Positions 23,004 through 35,093 of a stretch of DNA of 64,000 nucleotides are shown here, piece by piece. Where the stretch lies: positions 389,499 through 453,498 of the forward strand of contig JBBHKE010000165.1 of NCBI GenBank assembly GCA_037447655.1, in the 5' to 3' direction. Below the pieces are notes generated by a model. That model saw nothing but the letters and a program-made list of their open reading frames with translations. It did no database searches and was not told the DNA's origin. The position numbers and the translations under genes are program-made. Positions within the stretch are counted from its first letter, which is position 1; the number at the start of each line of letters is the position of its first letter. This DNA is from Zygnema cylindricum (taxonomy: Eukaryota > Streptophyta > Zygnematophyceae > Zygnematales > Zygnemataceae).

Positions 23004-23171
23004 TGTAGAAATTAATGGTTATTTATAGTATTTTCTAGCTCTAAAATGAAAGGCAGAAAATAAGCCGAGGCAGTCTGCTTCTAACTCCTCTCTTCAGCTC
23101 CCACACTTGTCGCAGTCACTAAAAGTTGAAAAGGAAGCTAGAGCCATGGCTGCTTATGATGCTTAAGAGAT
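23004..23171 (+). repeat. Short 5' piece of a C-type LTR
   Basis: This piece starts TGTAGAAATTAATGG and carries the shared block ending GCCATGGCTGC, then stops where family C gag begins at about 23172. The rest of the 5' LTR and the gag start of the downstream C element are deleted. Confidence 0.65.
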
Positions 23172-23740
23172 AGAGAGATGGAGATGGAAAGTGCCGGGTG
23201 AACAGGTACAATGAAAATGAAAGTTAACACCCTTATCATGAATTTACCAGATTGAGTTCGAGAACATAGTGTACGGAATACAGAAAATGCGTGATAGTTA
23301 ATGGAAATGAAACACAGTGGTCGAGATGATACTTGTGCACGAAAACACAATGGAGATTAGGAGAGGAGGAAAGAACATTCAAGCTCTAGCAGCAAGAGGG
23401 GACCAATTGGGGAAGGACTGAAAGAAACCATTCCAAGGAGAGAGAAAACAGTCTTGAGGACCGAGGCCCCCAAAGGGTCTTTGTCACTTTTGCAAAAAGC
23501 TGGGATACTTCATTGCAGATTGTGTCAAGCTGTCGGAGCTAAGGCTCCAAGAGAACCATGGAGGGGGTTCTTCTAGAGTGAAGAAAAAAGCACTTGTGGT
23601 TACAGAAGTGACAGGAGAAACCGAGGATGAGTCTTTTGAGGAGGATGGGGAGCTTCTTCTTAACGAGAGTTAGGAGGAGAAGGAGATCCCTCGGAGAAAG
23701 AAGTGTGCCCTTCGAGCAATTCGGGAAGCTCCACAGGAAG
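23172..23740 (+). pseudogene. gag: Element C gag, 3' part
   Basis: The region aligns with the minus-strand C gag at 51450-52030. It is frameshifted. The zinc knuckle reads CHFCKKLGYFIADC, with tyrosine in place of the metal-binding histidine. A glutamate-rich tail follows, then the protease region. Confidence 0.78.
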
Positions 23741-25321
23741 GATGGATCATCGACTTAGGTGCATCCATGCATATGTGTCGTGATAAGGAACTCTTCACTA
23801 AGCTAAGAAAGATCCCTACTATAGAGATAGAGTATGGGGATGGGAGAGTGGTTACTACATATCTAGTGGGATCAGTAGATCTGAAATTCTTAGTGGAGGG
23901 TAAGACTATGATACTTCCATTCTCAAATGTTCTCTACATTCCTTAGCTGAGTAAAAATCTTGTCTCTACTATATGACAAAGAGTTTGATACCTTCACTAG
24001 AAAAGGAGTCTTTACAGCTTAGTATGGGGATGAAGTTTACTTCACGGCAGATAAGGGTAGCCAAGGAATGTTTAGGCTTAACTTGAGTAATGAAAGGAAA
24101 AATGCTTATTATGTTCGTGTTCCTAAGTTGATGATTTGACATAAGCGCTTCAAACATGTGCATTTTGATATGTTAAGGGAAATGAAAAAGATTGGGGTAG
24201 TGGAAGGCATTCAGTTTGGGGATAATAAAATGATGGATGATTGTAGTGGCTGTGCTCAAAGTAAGGCTCACAGACTTCCCTTTCCCAAAGCCGCCACATA
24301 TAGAGGTGAGAAAGTTTTAGATTTGGTCCACACACATATTTGGGGACTTGCGAAAGTACCGTCGGTTGGAGGAAAGAGGTTTTTGATGACAATATCCGAT
24401 TACAGGTCTAGATACTCTAGAGTATACTTTCTAAAAACAAAGTCTAAAGCATCAACTTACTTCAAAGAATATAAAGCCTGGAGTGAGAAGTTGCATGAAA
24501 CCCCCTTTAAATAGAATAAAGAGTGATAATGGGGGTGAATATACCTCTAACCAGTTTGGGGAATATCTGAGAGATGAGGGAGTGAAGCACCAGAAAACTG
24601 TACCATATAACGAGGAACAAAATGGGGTAGGTGAGAGGTTGAATCAAACAGTAGGAGATAGTGCATGCAGTATGTTGGCCGACAAGAAAATAGGAAAGAG
24701 ATTTTGGGCAGAAGCAACGAACTGTGCCAACTACATTAAGAATAAAGTCCTTACCTCAGCTGTTAAGGGAGTGACACCTTATGAGAGATGGGTTGGAAGG
24801 AAACTAGATATCTCACACCTTAAAGTATTCGATAGCCAAGTTTACAGTTTTGACACGGATAGGAAAAATTGGAAACTAGATGCTAAGGTAAAACCTAGAT
24901 ACTTTGTGGGATATGATGAGGATGATAAGGGATATAGAGTCTATAACTTAACAAAGAAAGATATCATTCTGGTCAAACACTTAGTTGTCATGGATGAAAG
25001 GAAGTCATTTGACCCCTTCAAATATACAAAGAAGATAAGAATCAGATTTGAGTGTGAAAGTGTGGAGAACTCGGTCGTTCCCGAAAGGGACATAAGTGAA
25101 ACCGTGATTGCAGATTCAAGGGAGATCGAAGATACAGGAGACTCACCACAAATCTCACATACCCCTATGGACTTCCAGGAGATAGAAGACGTGGAACTAG
25201 AACCGGCTTCTATGGACAGGGGAGCCGATGACACAGTGAGGAGAAATCCAAGACTTCCATCCATTCCAGCTTCTGAGTTTGAGGGAGGGGGAAAGAGTAG
25301 CAAAAGGATACAAGAAAAATA
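23741..25321 (+). pseudogene. pol: Element C pol: protease and integrase
   Basis: The protease site is WIIDLGASMHMC, where the D-S-G serine is replaced by leucine. The GAG-pre-integrase region (24158-24514) has FGDNKMMDDCSGCAQSKAHRLPFPKA. The first integrase aspartate is lost (HTHIWG where the sisters have HTD). The second domain (KSDNGGEY) and the EEQNGVGERLNQT helix lie in the 279-residue frame 24483-25322, which ends with the acidic linker and PSIPASEFEGGGKSS. This integrase frame is the longest open frame in the window. Confidence 0.88.
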
Positions 25322-26950
25322 GGCCGCTCATAAGGTAACTAAGCTATCTCACCTAGATGAGCCTCAGTCTTACTCGAAGGAAGTGAATAGTCTTGAGAAA
25401 GAAAGATGGATTATAACCTTTAATAATGAGATGGTCTCTATCATGGAAGCAAATACTTGGGAACTAGCGGATTATCCTCCAGACAGAAAACCTATTAGGT
25501 ATAAATGGGTATTTAAACTAAAACTGTACCCAGATAATACCATTGAGAGATATAAGGCTCGATTGGTAGCGAAAGGGTTCACCCAAAAGGAGGGGATTGA
25601 GTATGAGGAGACCTTTGCTCAGTTGTTCAATTCTCATCAGTAAGGATTCTCCTCAGTCTAGCAGCAGCTAAAGACATGGAAATACACTAGATGGACATTA
25701 AGACTGCTTTTCTAAATGGCGAGTTAGAGGAAGAAATTTTCATGAGACAACCCGAGGGGTTCGTGGAAGAAGGAAAAGAGAGCAAAGTCTGCAGGCTCAT
25801 AAAGTCCTTTTATGGACTAAGGCAGTCTCTCCAACAGAGAAATAAGAAATTAGGTGAGTTTCTCATAAGTCATGGATATATCCGGATCAGCTCTGACCAT
25901 TCTATCAATATGTTTGAAGATGAGAATTGTGTCATTTTTATTGCAATTTATGTGGATGATCTGCTTGTGTTCAGTAAATCTTTGGAAAAAATAGATAAGT
26001 TAAAAAAAGCTCTTAGAAGCAGATTTGATATGTAGGATTTAGGGGAGGCAAGATATATTTTGGGGATTCAAATGAAGAGACATAGATAGAAAAAGATTAT
26101 CAGATTTACTCAGAAAAAAGCAATAGTTGATATGCTTGAGAAATTTGAGATGGAAAATGCTAACACTTGATCCACTCCTATAGACTTGAAAAAAGTAAGT
26201 GATGGGAGTGTAGAAAGAGGAGTGATGATCTTAAATAATTAGATGAGTCCAGAGGAGAGAGAGTTTATGAATTTTATCCTTAATAAACAGGTTGTAGAAA
26301 GTTTAATCTATTTCATGAGCTGTACCAGGCCCGACATAGTGGCAGCTGTTAGAGTACTCAGTAGGAGTCTTAATGATCATAGGAAGAGAGACTAGGAGGC
26401 AGCAAAAAGAGTCATGAGATATCTGGTGGGAACCAGAGAGTTATGGTTGCATTTAAGAGGGGGGCACACTGACATCACTACTTGGAGTAATGCAAGTTAT
26501 GGGGACGCACCTATGAAAAGATGCACTTATGGGTATGTGTTGTATCGTGAGGATGGTGCTTGCTGTTGGAGCAGTAAGCAACAAAAGGTGGCTGCTAAGT
26601 CTACTATGGAGGCTGAATACATGGCCTTTTGTTATGCTGTGAAAGAGTAAATGTGGGTCAAGTCCTTGCTGCAAGAACTTAGGTATATGAAAAAGGGAGT
26701 GCATGAAGTGTTTTGTGATAATCATGTTCCAATTACAAATTCAGCTAATCCAATATATCATTTTAAGGCTAAACATATGGACATAAGATTAAGTTTTGTA
26801 AGAGAAAAGTTGAGAATAAAATCCTGAATCTTATATATAGATCTGATGAGGAAATGGTAGCTGATATGATGACAAAACTAGTGCCTTCTCCCAAGTTAAA
26901 ATATTGCAGAGAAAAGTGTGGATTAAAACTAAAATTTAAATTGGACTAGA
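25322..26950 (+). pseudogene. pol: Element C pol: reverse transcriptase and RNase H
   Basis: The frame at 25383-25643 has WELADYPPDRKPIRYKWVFKLK. The frame at 25691-26035 has [24 protein letters not shown] and the catalytic IAIYVDDLLVFSKS. The thumb (26036-26400) has five or more stops. RNase H (26414-26650) has DITTWSNASYGDAPM, CCWSSKQQKVAAKSTMEAEYMAF and, after a stop, HMDIRLSFVREK. The YVDD box is intact, but the protein cannot be made in one piece. Confidence 0.88.
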
Positions 26951-26962
26951 AAACAAGGGGAG

Positions 26963-27966
26963 TGTTGAAATTATTAGTTTTATATGGTATTTTCTAGGTC
27001 TAAATTTTTGTACAAATAGAAAAAGAAAAAGGCGGACAGCTTGCCTCCTCCTCCTCTCTCTACCCACCATACTTATCGTAGTCACTGAGGGATAGAGAGG
27101 GTGTTTGAGCCATGACTGTCCTAGCTTAAGCTGGCAGGGCTAAAGAGTGACTTATATCACTCTCAACAAAAGGTTGAGTCCGGCAAGACTCGATCCTCAG
27201 ACCGGCAAAGCGCGGCAAAGTCGTTAGCTCTAACCAGTCTGTCGTAGAAGTCCGTTAGGGTACATTAGGTTTGATAATTATATAAACACTGTTAAAACCA
27301 TGATTCCAATTAACGGGATGACGAACTGAAAAACATAGAACCAATATTATATAGTGCGAACATTATCTCACTCGAAAACAAATGAATCAGACATTTGTTT
27401 TGACGGCGGACATTTAATGTCGGATTTAATCCGAAGGCGTATATCACTGCCTAGATCGCAGAATGATCACTTTGGCGTTTATGGACGTGGCTTGACGTGC
27501 AACCACGCGGCGGGATGACCTTTGTCGCAAAAATTCCGGCGAACATAAGGACAAGTTAAAAGTGGACACGCGTCCACTAAATGGCGTTGCCGTACATAAG
27601 CCGTACAGAAAGTACATCGCCATAGTACTTTTTTCTACCCTTTAGTGATCTGATTGGTTCGTACTTCAATAGATAGGGGTTGTGAGAGGGATTTAGAACT
27701 TAGAGAATTTGGTAAATAGGTACCTCTCTCTCTTTGAGAGTTTGTATAAACTTGGCATTTTTGCCGACTCATAACTTATCGACTGGTTGGCCGTTTTCAG
27801 TAATTCTTTTTGCTACAGACTCAGGCGAATCCAAGCTACACAAAGGTGCAGTCAAATTGTCATTTTGCCTTCTTCGGTAGTAGTGGTTGTGGCTTGAATT
27901 GGGTTAGTTAAATACTATCTAGAGGCTTCCTGTATTCTGTAGTCTAATGGAGGACACAGAATTGCA
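26963..27966 (+). repeat. 3' LTR of element C
   Basis: The LTR is 1004 bp, TGTTGAAATT to AATTGCA. It is the same family as 44077-45124 and 52567-53555 (both in the opposite orientation). The leader hairpins are present but decayed (about 27825-27860). Confidence 0.88.
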
Positions 27967-28777
27967 CTGAACATTTTCCAAAACGTACCCCACTGGTGTG
28001 TTATGGTGTTGTTGTACCCATAAAATTAACTGCACCATTGTAAAAAATGTTCTACTCCTCTTTTCCTGATGCCCTTTTCCTTGTTTGGCTAGTGTGTATT
28101 CTTAACATGGCCACCGCGCCACTTCTAGATCTACTCTTCTTAAGCTGGCCAGATGAGGCGTCGTGATGTTATCTCCATTCTGGGGGGGACTCCGATGAGT
28201 TTTGGAAATTGCGGACACTAGAAGTTGTTGAGGATATAGGTGGTGAAGTTATCGCAAGCAGTGTTCGCTGACAGTTCGTGCTTCAGGAGAGATCTCGACG
28301 GCTACATAGAATTCCACTTGGTATCCTGCTTTCAAAACACTTTCTAAATAACAAGTGATTCCATAGAATAGAGATAAAATTTGGAGTCTTTAATCAGGGA
28401 TTGTGAATGACACCACTTATCGGTTGAATTTCTCGTTGTCGGATATTGTCATGCGAACCTCAAACTTGAGGTTAGGATTTGTTTCCTTTAGTGATAAATC
28501 TGAGTAATTCTGATCCACTCGCCGCTGAAAATTTGCAATCAGTCATTGTATTCGTCTTCCCATCGCTTGGAAATAGGAAATTGCTATGTCTTTTTGGCTA
28601 TATTGGTTGAGCTGTCAAAGAGTTATGTGGGAGTGGATGTTGCATATACAGGGTAACAACCGGACACAAGAGCATTTGGCTTTCCCCGATTCCATAAATC
28701 TATGGGAACCACCACCTTGGTCAATTCAGGATCTTTTTAGTCTTTAACATTGAACTGCTCCTTCCACGCACTCAATT
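27967..28777 (-). pseudogene. pol: Gypsy pol between protease and RT, decayed
   Basis: No open frame above 60 codons is present. On the minus strand short stretches such as NEKFNR, TIPD and AGYQVEFYVAVEISPEA can be read, in the position expected between protease and RT. I could not identify RT catalytic motifs. The call rests on position between the protease at 28778 and gypsy RT/RNase H at 15857. Confidence 0.5.
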
Positions 28778-29329
28778 CTATATCAGCCGGGTCCACGTTG
28801 CCATTCCCAACAAAATTTCAAACTGCTTACCTTCTACATCCAAGAAAGGAAGCTGAATCAGAATGTGTTCTCTCGCGTCATTCGAAAATTCATTCTCCAT
28901 GGCCTTCATAATTCCATGGACTGGCTGGCTTTCGCTAGTGACAATACTCAGATGGATGTCGATTAGACAGATTTCTAGCCAGAGCTCCTGTGGCATATGC
29001 TAAAAATTAGAGGTAGTGATCAGATTTGGTAGCCCCCCGGTATCGACCACCGCATCCTGAAATCCTCCGTAGCCGTTAAGCTTGAAATTGCAAGTCCAAT
29101 TTAGGATGAGAGCCACCGATAACGCCTTGTAATCCCTATCATTAATAGGGGTTTTGGGTTTCAAGGATAAAAAGATGGCTTTGGGCTGATTCCCCATAGC
29201 TACTTTTTCCCTCCCCAAATGGATTTCTTCTCCTAATGCCTGAATGAGAACTTCTTCCATCAGATTACGAGAAGAGGCCAAAGTCTTTACGTGGGTGAGG
29301 GCGTAAGGCATTAGGTGCCGTACGTGCAT
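28778..29329 (-). pseudogene. pol: Gypsy protease region
   Basis: The frame at 29000-29329 ends with an aspartic protease site, FQDAVVDTGGLPNLI, with D-T-G at residues 96-98 of that frame. The frame at 28778-28996 follows after a short frameshift and contains HILIQLPFLDVEGKQFEILLGMATW, a plausible second half of a retropepsin fold (the LLGM stretch resembles the conserved ILG/LLG motif). The protease normally matures Gag and Pol inside the particle. It is upstream of RT and downstream of the zinc knuckle, as in gypsy elements. Confidence 0.7.
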
Positions 29330-30551
29330 GACAGCCGGTTTTGAGGAAAGGGGTTAGGATTCAGACGTTTCATTGTCTGTTTTGTCATCTTCGACATCAG
29401 AATCTGCAGTCGAAGGGGTGCTAGAAGGGTTATCATCCAGATGTTCGGCCAGGTATTTCTCAAACCATTCTTGATCACTTTTTTTATCAACGTCATTCTT
29501 TTCCAAGTATTTCTGTTTACCCGCCTGAAAATGTTTGAAACCGGTAGACACTTTCATTTTAGGGGGTGGAAGATGAAGTTGAGCTGGCTTGATGCCGAGA
29601 TCGACATCAATGTTCACAAATATTGCACAGGGAGTAAAGGATAACGGTCCAATTGTTTTCCTATTGTGGTTCCTCTGTTCCATTTTCTGTCTATCTTACG
29701 GTTGCTCCGCGGTAAAATCGCGGAGATGCCGACGACTGTCCCCCACTACCACATTCCAGGCTCTAGACATGAAGGTTCGGGAGTGGTGATCCTTTGGAGG
29801 TTCCATATCCCAACCCATAGCATCACCATCATCTCTACACGCTGTGACTTCTTGTTCCAGCTCGGCTAGCTTTTGCAATAGCTCCTATTTCTTCCTTAAA
29901 AGTTTTTGAGCTGCCGTCAGAGCAAGTGTCAAGGAGGAGGATCGTGGACGTACGGCGGCCAATTTCGTCGCCATCGCAGCCAATTGTTGGCTTTGTTGCT
30001 CGATAATGTTTTTCGGGGTCAGCCTGGCCGGATCTAATGGGGCTTGTTTCGGTTCCTCCATGGTGCGACGCCCCCATGGGTACAGGGGTTGGAGGGGGAG
30101 AGGGTTCACTGAGGTTTCCCTTCCATAAGTGAACAAAGCATACTGCATCATCTCTTTTGGGACCCCATTTTTGCGGAAACATTGCCGTTTTTTACGCCCC
30201 ATAAAACCACAAGCTTGAGATTTTGAGCCTTCGATGGTATATTTACTTCATATCCCATTAGATATTTTTGCATCATCAAACTTGAAAGTTTTATTTGCCG
30301 CAACTGATATTGAGACATTTTAGATTTTTTGCCTCGCGGAGTTGGTAGATGATTATCCTTGGTCACTGGGTTTTCTCTCCCACCCCTTCTCCTTTGATTC
30401 GTTCATGTTGCTTCCAAGTTCTATCAGCCCGTTCTTTCTTCCATTCTTTTTGTTTTAGAGCAAGTTCCGATTTCAATTTTCTAGGGCAGTGCTGCCACCC
30501 ATGACCTGTTTGTTGACAATTTAGGCAATTTAAAAGAAAACTCGGTCATCT
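29330..30551 (-). pseudogene. gag: Gypsy gag C-terminal part with zinc knuckle
   Basis: The zinc knuckle CLNCQQTGHGWQHC (CX2CX4HX4C) is at about 30485-30535, just after the B3 insertion. It is followed by a lysine/glutamate-rich helix (WKKERADRTWKQ), a proline-rich stretch and a coiled-coil-like segment, IIEQQSQQLAAMATKLAAV and LLQKLAELEQEV (29696-30202). An acidic tail (29354-29683) ends with DNPSSTPSTADSDVEDDKTDN before the protease. One in-frame stop and a few frameshifts break it. Confidence 0.75.
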
Positions 30552-30556
30552 GCCCC

Positions 30557-31443
30557 TGAAATTATATGGTCTCCATTGACCCACAAAATGAGCAGCCTAT
30601 GTAAAGCCTCTAGGATAATATTTGCCGCTTCCACTTTTCCACTGAATAAGCGCCACCTAGGCACAAAAATATTCTGACCACCCTCACCCCTGTGATAAAA
30701 AGACTCCTTTGAGTCAAACGCAAAAAGAATCACTGAATTTGCTCCCCTGAACAGTAAGTTATGGCTGGTCAAATATGACCTTTATATTTACAAGCTCTCT
30801 TAGAGAGAGGTCCTTAAAATCACTAAGTCTTGGGGTGCCTACTCACGACTACCTACTACTAAACCCAAGTTCAATAGGAACACTATATAGTAAAAGAAGG
30901 TACAATAGGAGATGTACTTATTGTACGACCATTGTAGGAGAAGGTCTACAAGGTGACACCTGTCAAATCCGGAGCCATGGTTCCTCCTCCTATGTTCTCC
31001 GGTATCAAACAATGTGACGCCACCTGGTACCGCGTGACGCTATCTCTGTATGCCGCTAAAAGATCACTTCGCGTGGCGGCTATAATGTCGGCCGTTCGAT
31101 CAAAACATATTTTACACGGTTCGGATTCCCCTACATGCATAAATTGTTCCTCTACGTTAGTCTGGTGTTAATTAGTTGTCGCGTTAATGTTTACATATCT
31201 TTGAAACCCGTCACGTGTATCGTTTCGATAACGTTTTAGTGGATAAAATGAGCGACTATATAGTAATCCACATACCTAGGTTCAACTCTGGACCTAGGCA
31301 CCATTTTGGTAAAATATCCTCTACTTTTAAATCTACCACTTTCTAAATATCGTGGCAGCCATGGCGTGCCTTTGATCCTCACTCTCTCTCTTTAAAGTGG
31401 AAATAAATAAGAGAAGTGAACTATTAATTACCTCTTTTCAACA
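30557..31443 (-). repeat. 3' LTR of B3
   Basis: The LTR is 887 bp, ends AATTTCA in minus sense, and is preceded by the purine tract TAAGGGGAG. A tRNA-like module is at 31228-31303, with GGTTCAACTC as its B-box. Confidence 0.9.
31228..31303 (+). other. tRNA-like module in B3 LTR (antisense)
   Basis: TTTTAGTGGATAAAATGAG resembles a D-arm, and GGTTCAACTCTGG at 31279 resembles a B-box. A T run follows the ACC at the end. The second B3 LTR has the counterpart at about 37967-38036. It is tRNA-like only in its internal promoter parts. Confidence 0.45.
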
Positions 31444-31547
31444 CTCCCCTTAATTCCTAGTCACCTTTTAATTTTAATCCACAGTTTTCACTGCAAAAAA
31501 TCAACTTAGGGGAAGAAACTCGTTTTGTCATCATGTTTGCAATTATT

Positions 31548-33500
31548 TATTTATCACCTTTTATGAACCAATTTAATTATTTTATTTTCTACCTTCTCTC
31601 TGACAAATCTTAGGCTAATATCCATATGTTTAGCTTTGAATTGATGTTTCGGATTGATTGCAGTAGAGATAGCAGCTTGATTATCACAAAAAACATTTTG
31701 ACTTATAGACTTCATGAATCCAAATTTTTCAAGGAGAGATTTAACCCACATTAATTCTTTGGTTGAAGCAAAGGAAGCCATGTATTCAAACTCCATAGTT
31801 GAATGAGCAACTACTTTTTGTTGCTTACTACTCCAACAACATGCACCGAATCCAATTCGCAGCACATATCTAGTCGTACACCGCCTTAAAGGCATATCTC
31901 CATAACTGGCATCACTCCAGGTGGTGATGTCAGTGTGCTCCCCTCCCAAATGCAACCACAATTCTCTTGTCCCGACCAGATACCTCATAACCCTTTTGGT
32001 AGCCTCCCAGTCTCTCTTTCTTGGTTCATTTAGACTTCTACTATTGACACCAACGTTGCGGCTATATCCGGACGGGTACAGTTCATAAAATAGATTAAGC
32101 TGCCTATAATCTGCCGATAAGGGATATTTTACATAAATTTTCTTTCTATCTCATCCATCTCATCATTAAAAGTCAATATTCATTTTTCTTCACTCCCCTC
32201 AAACACTTACTTCAAATCCATGGGAGTAGTACATCCATTTGCTTTTTCCATTCGAAATTTTTCTAGCATATTACAGATTGGTTCTTTCTGTGTGAGTCTT
32301 ATAATCTTATTCCCTCTATCTCTTTCTATTTGAATTCCCAAAATGTACTTCCCTTCACCGAGATCTTCCATATGAAAACCGCTTCTAAGATCCTGTTATA
32401 GTTTGTTAATCATATCTAAGGACTTGCTTAAGACCAACAAATCATCCATATAAATAGCAATAAATATCACTATATTCTCATCCGCAAATAAATATATGAA
32501 GTGATCTGAACTAATTCTGATATACCCCAAACCAGTCAGAAATTCGTCCAGTTTTATATTCCATTGTCGCGGGGCTTGCTTAAGCCCATAGAGTGATTTT
32601 ATCAATTTGCAAACCTTGCTTTCTTCCCCACTTTTCACGAATCCTTCTGGTCGCCTCATGTAAATTTCTCCTTCCAACTCTTCGTGCAAAAAGGTCGTTT
32701 TAATATCCATCTGATGTATTTCCATATCCTTTGCTGCGGCTAAACTTAAAAGGATTCTAACAGAAGCAAATGTGACTTTAGGTGCAAAGGTTTCTTAGTA
32801 GTCTATCCCCTTTTTCTGAGTATACCCCTGTGCAACTAACCTAGCTTTGTACCTTTCAATGGTATTATCCGGGTTTAATTTAAGTTTAAAAACCCACTTA
32901 CATCCGATCGGTTTTCGGTCTGGTGGACAATCTACCAACTCCCATGTATTGGCTTCAATAATGGAGGCTATTTCTTCATTTATAGAAGTGATCCACCGGC
33001 TACTTTCTGTGGTGTTTATGGCCTCTAAGTATGTCTGAGGTTCATTTGGGTAAGACATCTTTGTAAGTTGGTTATTTACTTGTCTTTTTTGAAATCGTTT
33101 ACTACTTCTTTTTTCCCCTTCAAAATCGGACGCCGTAATGGAAGGCATCCTTGGGTTTCGTTTAGGGAGATTTTCAGCTTCCTTATCTTCCAATCTTGGT
33201 GTCTCATCAAGTTCCTCATCTGTTTCCACTTTGTATTGTGGCTTTGCCTCGGATGTTTTCCTTTCCTCCTTCTCTTTTGGTAGATCTCCAGATTTTTCTT
33301 TTTCCCTATCTTCCTTCTCTTCATTTTCAAAGTCAAAGTCAGAAAACTGATCCGTTTCAAATCTGATTTTGACTTCCTTATTATATTTCAATGGATCAAT
33401 AGACTTCTCTTCAATCATCACCACTATATGTTTTGCCAAAATTATATCTCTCTTTTTCAAGTCATACACCGGGTATCCTTTTTTTGCTCTCATCATATCC
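31548..33500 (-). pseudogene. pol: B3 pol: reverse transcriptase and RNase H
   Basis: The 233-residue frame at 32795-33496 runs from integrase end (YDLKKRDIILAKHIVV) through the acidic linker to RT fingers (WELVDCPPDRKPIGCKWVFKLK). The 109-residue frame at 32396-32725 holds [20 protein letters not shown] and the catalytic site as IYMDDLL, with methionine where B1, B2 and C have valine. RNase H is one frame at 31554-31988 (DITTWSDASYGDMPL, CCWSSKQQKVVAHSTMEFEYMAS). The thumb between them is frameshifted. Confidence 0.88.
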
Positions 33501-33986
33501 TAGAAGATATCTTGGTTTCCCTCTTCCCTCTAACTTCCATTTAGTCTTATCGGAATCATAACTATAGACTTGACTTGCGACACTCTTAAACTATACAAAT
33601 CACGCTTTCTTCCTATCCACCTCTCATACGGAGTTTCCTCTTTTTTTGTTGAAGTAAGGACTCTAATTTTGATGAAATTAGCATAGTTCATAGACTCAGC
33701 CCAAAATTGCAACCCTATCTTCTTATCTGTTAACATACTTCTGACATATCTCCTAAAGTTATATTCACCCTTTTTGCTACTTCATTTTGTTCCAGATTAT
33801 AGGGAACAGTTTTCTCATGATGAATTCCTTCTTCTTTAAGATATTCTTAAAATTCCTTTGAGGTAAATTCTTTCCCATTATCACTTCTTATCTCTTTTTT
33901 TAAGGTTTCGTGTAATTTTTCCACTCCATACTTTAAACTCTTTGAAACATCTTAATACCTTTGACTTATGTCTGAGAAAGTATACC
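33501..33986 (-). pseudogene. pol: B3 integrase, left copy of duplicated stretch
   Basis: The frame at 33530-33736 has MLTDKKIGLQFWAESMNYANFIKIRVLTS and YERWIGRK. Further up to 33986 the DNGKEFTSKEF and HHEKTVPYN motifs can be read with stops. The same integrase stretch is present again at 35094-35400 beyond the inserted LTR. Confidence 0.8.
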
Positions 33987-35093
33987 TAGATATTTGAGTA
34001 TTTTCTATGTCTATATTAGGATAGAAAAGAGCAGATGCAGTTTGCCTCTAACTCCCCTCTCTAAGCCCCCACACTTGTCGTAGTCACTGAAGGCAAGATT
34101 AATTGCTAGAGTCATGGCTGCCTAAAGCTCACTAGAGAAAACAAGGGGTGAATTATGTAGATTTACCAAAAGGTACTTGACGGACCCAAGAATTGATTTT
34201 TGTACTTGCCGTCCGTCAAGTCACCCGTAGCCGGTAGTTTTGTCCGTTTAGTCTAGGACTAGTTTTAAGGTATATTGGGTTTGTTACGTAATTAAACATG
34301 TACACGCAGGTTTTTCCATTTAACTAGATTACGGTTTATAGGGCATAGAAACCGTTGTACTATTAGTTCTAGACTAAACAAATAGTACGAACATTTGTTT
34401 CGACGGTCCGTATTAAATACTGATATATATCAGATTGCCGTGGTTAGCGTCGGCTTCGCGGAAAGGACAATTTGGCGGTTTGCAAACTCCGTTACCTCGG
34501 ATGACACGTGGCAACATCATACGGGTTTACGGAATCTCAAGAACCGAAGACAAAAAATTTGGATGTGACAATTGTCGTATTATGGCGACGTCGTATATTG
34601 TTCGTACAGAAAGTACTCCGGCTCTCTACTTTATTCTACGCTACAGTCTTGTGATTGGTCAATACCTTAGTACTAGGGGGTTTAAAGAGGGGTTTAGGAC
34701 TTAGAATGTTTTGGGTTGGTTGTATAAAAGGCAAACTTTGGCCATCCATAACATACTCAGTTGACCAAATTCAGTGATTCTTTTTGCTGCGGACTCAGGA
34801 GAGTCAAGGCTACACAGGGGCGTATTCGGTCAGAGTGTTTTTCTGCCAGGGTGGCTGCATTTCTAAAGGAAATTCAAAGTGGGGAATGTTATCCAAAACT
34901 CATATTCTAACTTTGCATTCTATAGTGAAACTGAGCACATAGAAAGTCTTATTTCACAGGGGTGAAGTTTAATGAAGTTATGATTGTCAAGGGGTCAATC
35001 ATTTGGGTTTATATAAAATTGGATTCGTCACTACCTAGATTAGCTTCTTTAGATCTGCGAATTCAGTGTGGCAATGAAGCCCATAAAATTATA
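33987..35093 (+). repeat. Family A LTR inside B3
   Basis: This is a plus-oriented LTR of about 1107 bp. It starts GATATTTGAGTATTTTC (the first bases are altered) and ends CCATAAAATTATA. No internal element sequence is attached. No 5-bp duplication is seen; instead about 300 bp of integrase occur on both sides. A CACGTG box and the GTAC cluster are present at 34505-34650. Confidence 0.82.

Larger units (their letters stand above)
23172..27966 (+). mobile_element. Copia-like element C, plus strand, 5' truncated
   Basis: The order gag (3' half)-PR-IN-RT-RNase H is followed by a polypurine tract, CAAGGGGAG, and a complete 3' LTR (26963-27966). The element sits opposite in orientation to the gypsy element it interrupts. 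The right flank is CTGAA; the matching left duplication is not visible because the 5' end is deleted. Confidence 0.88.
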
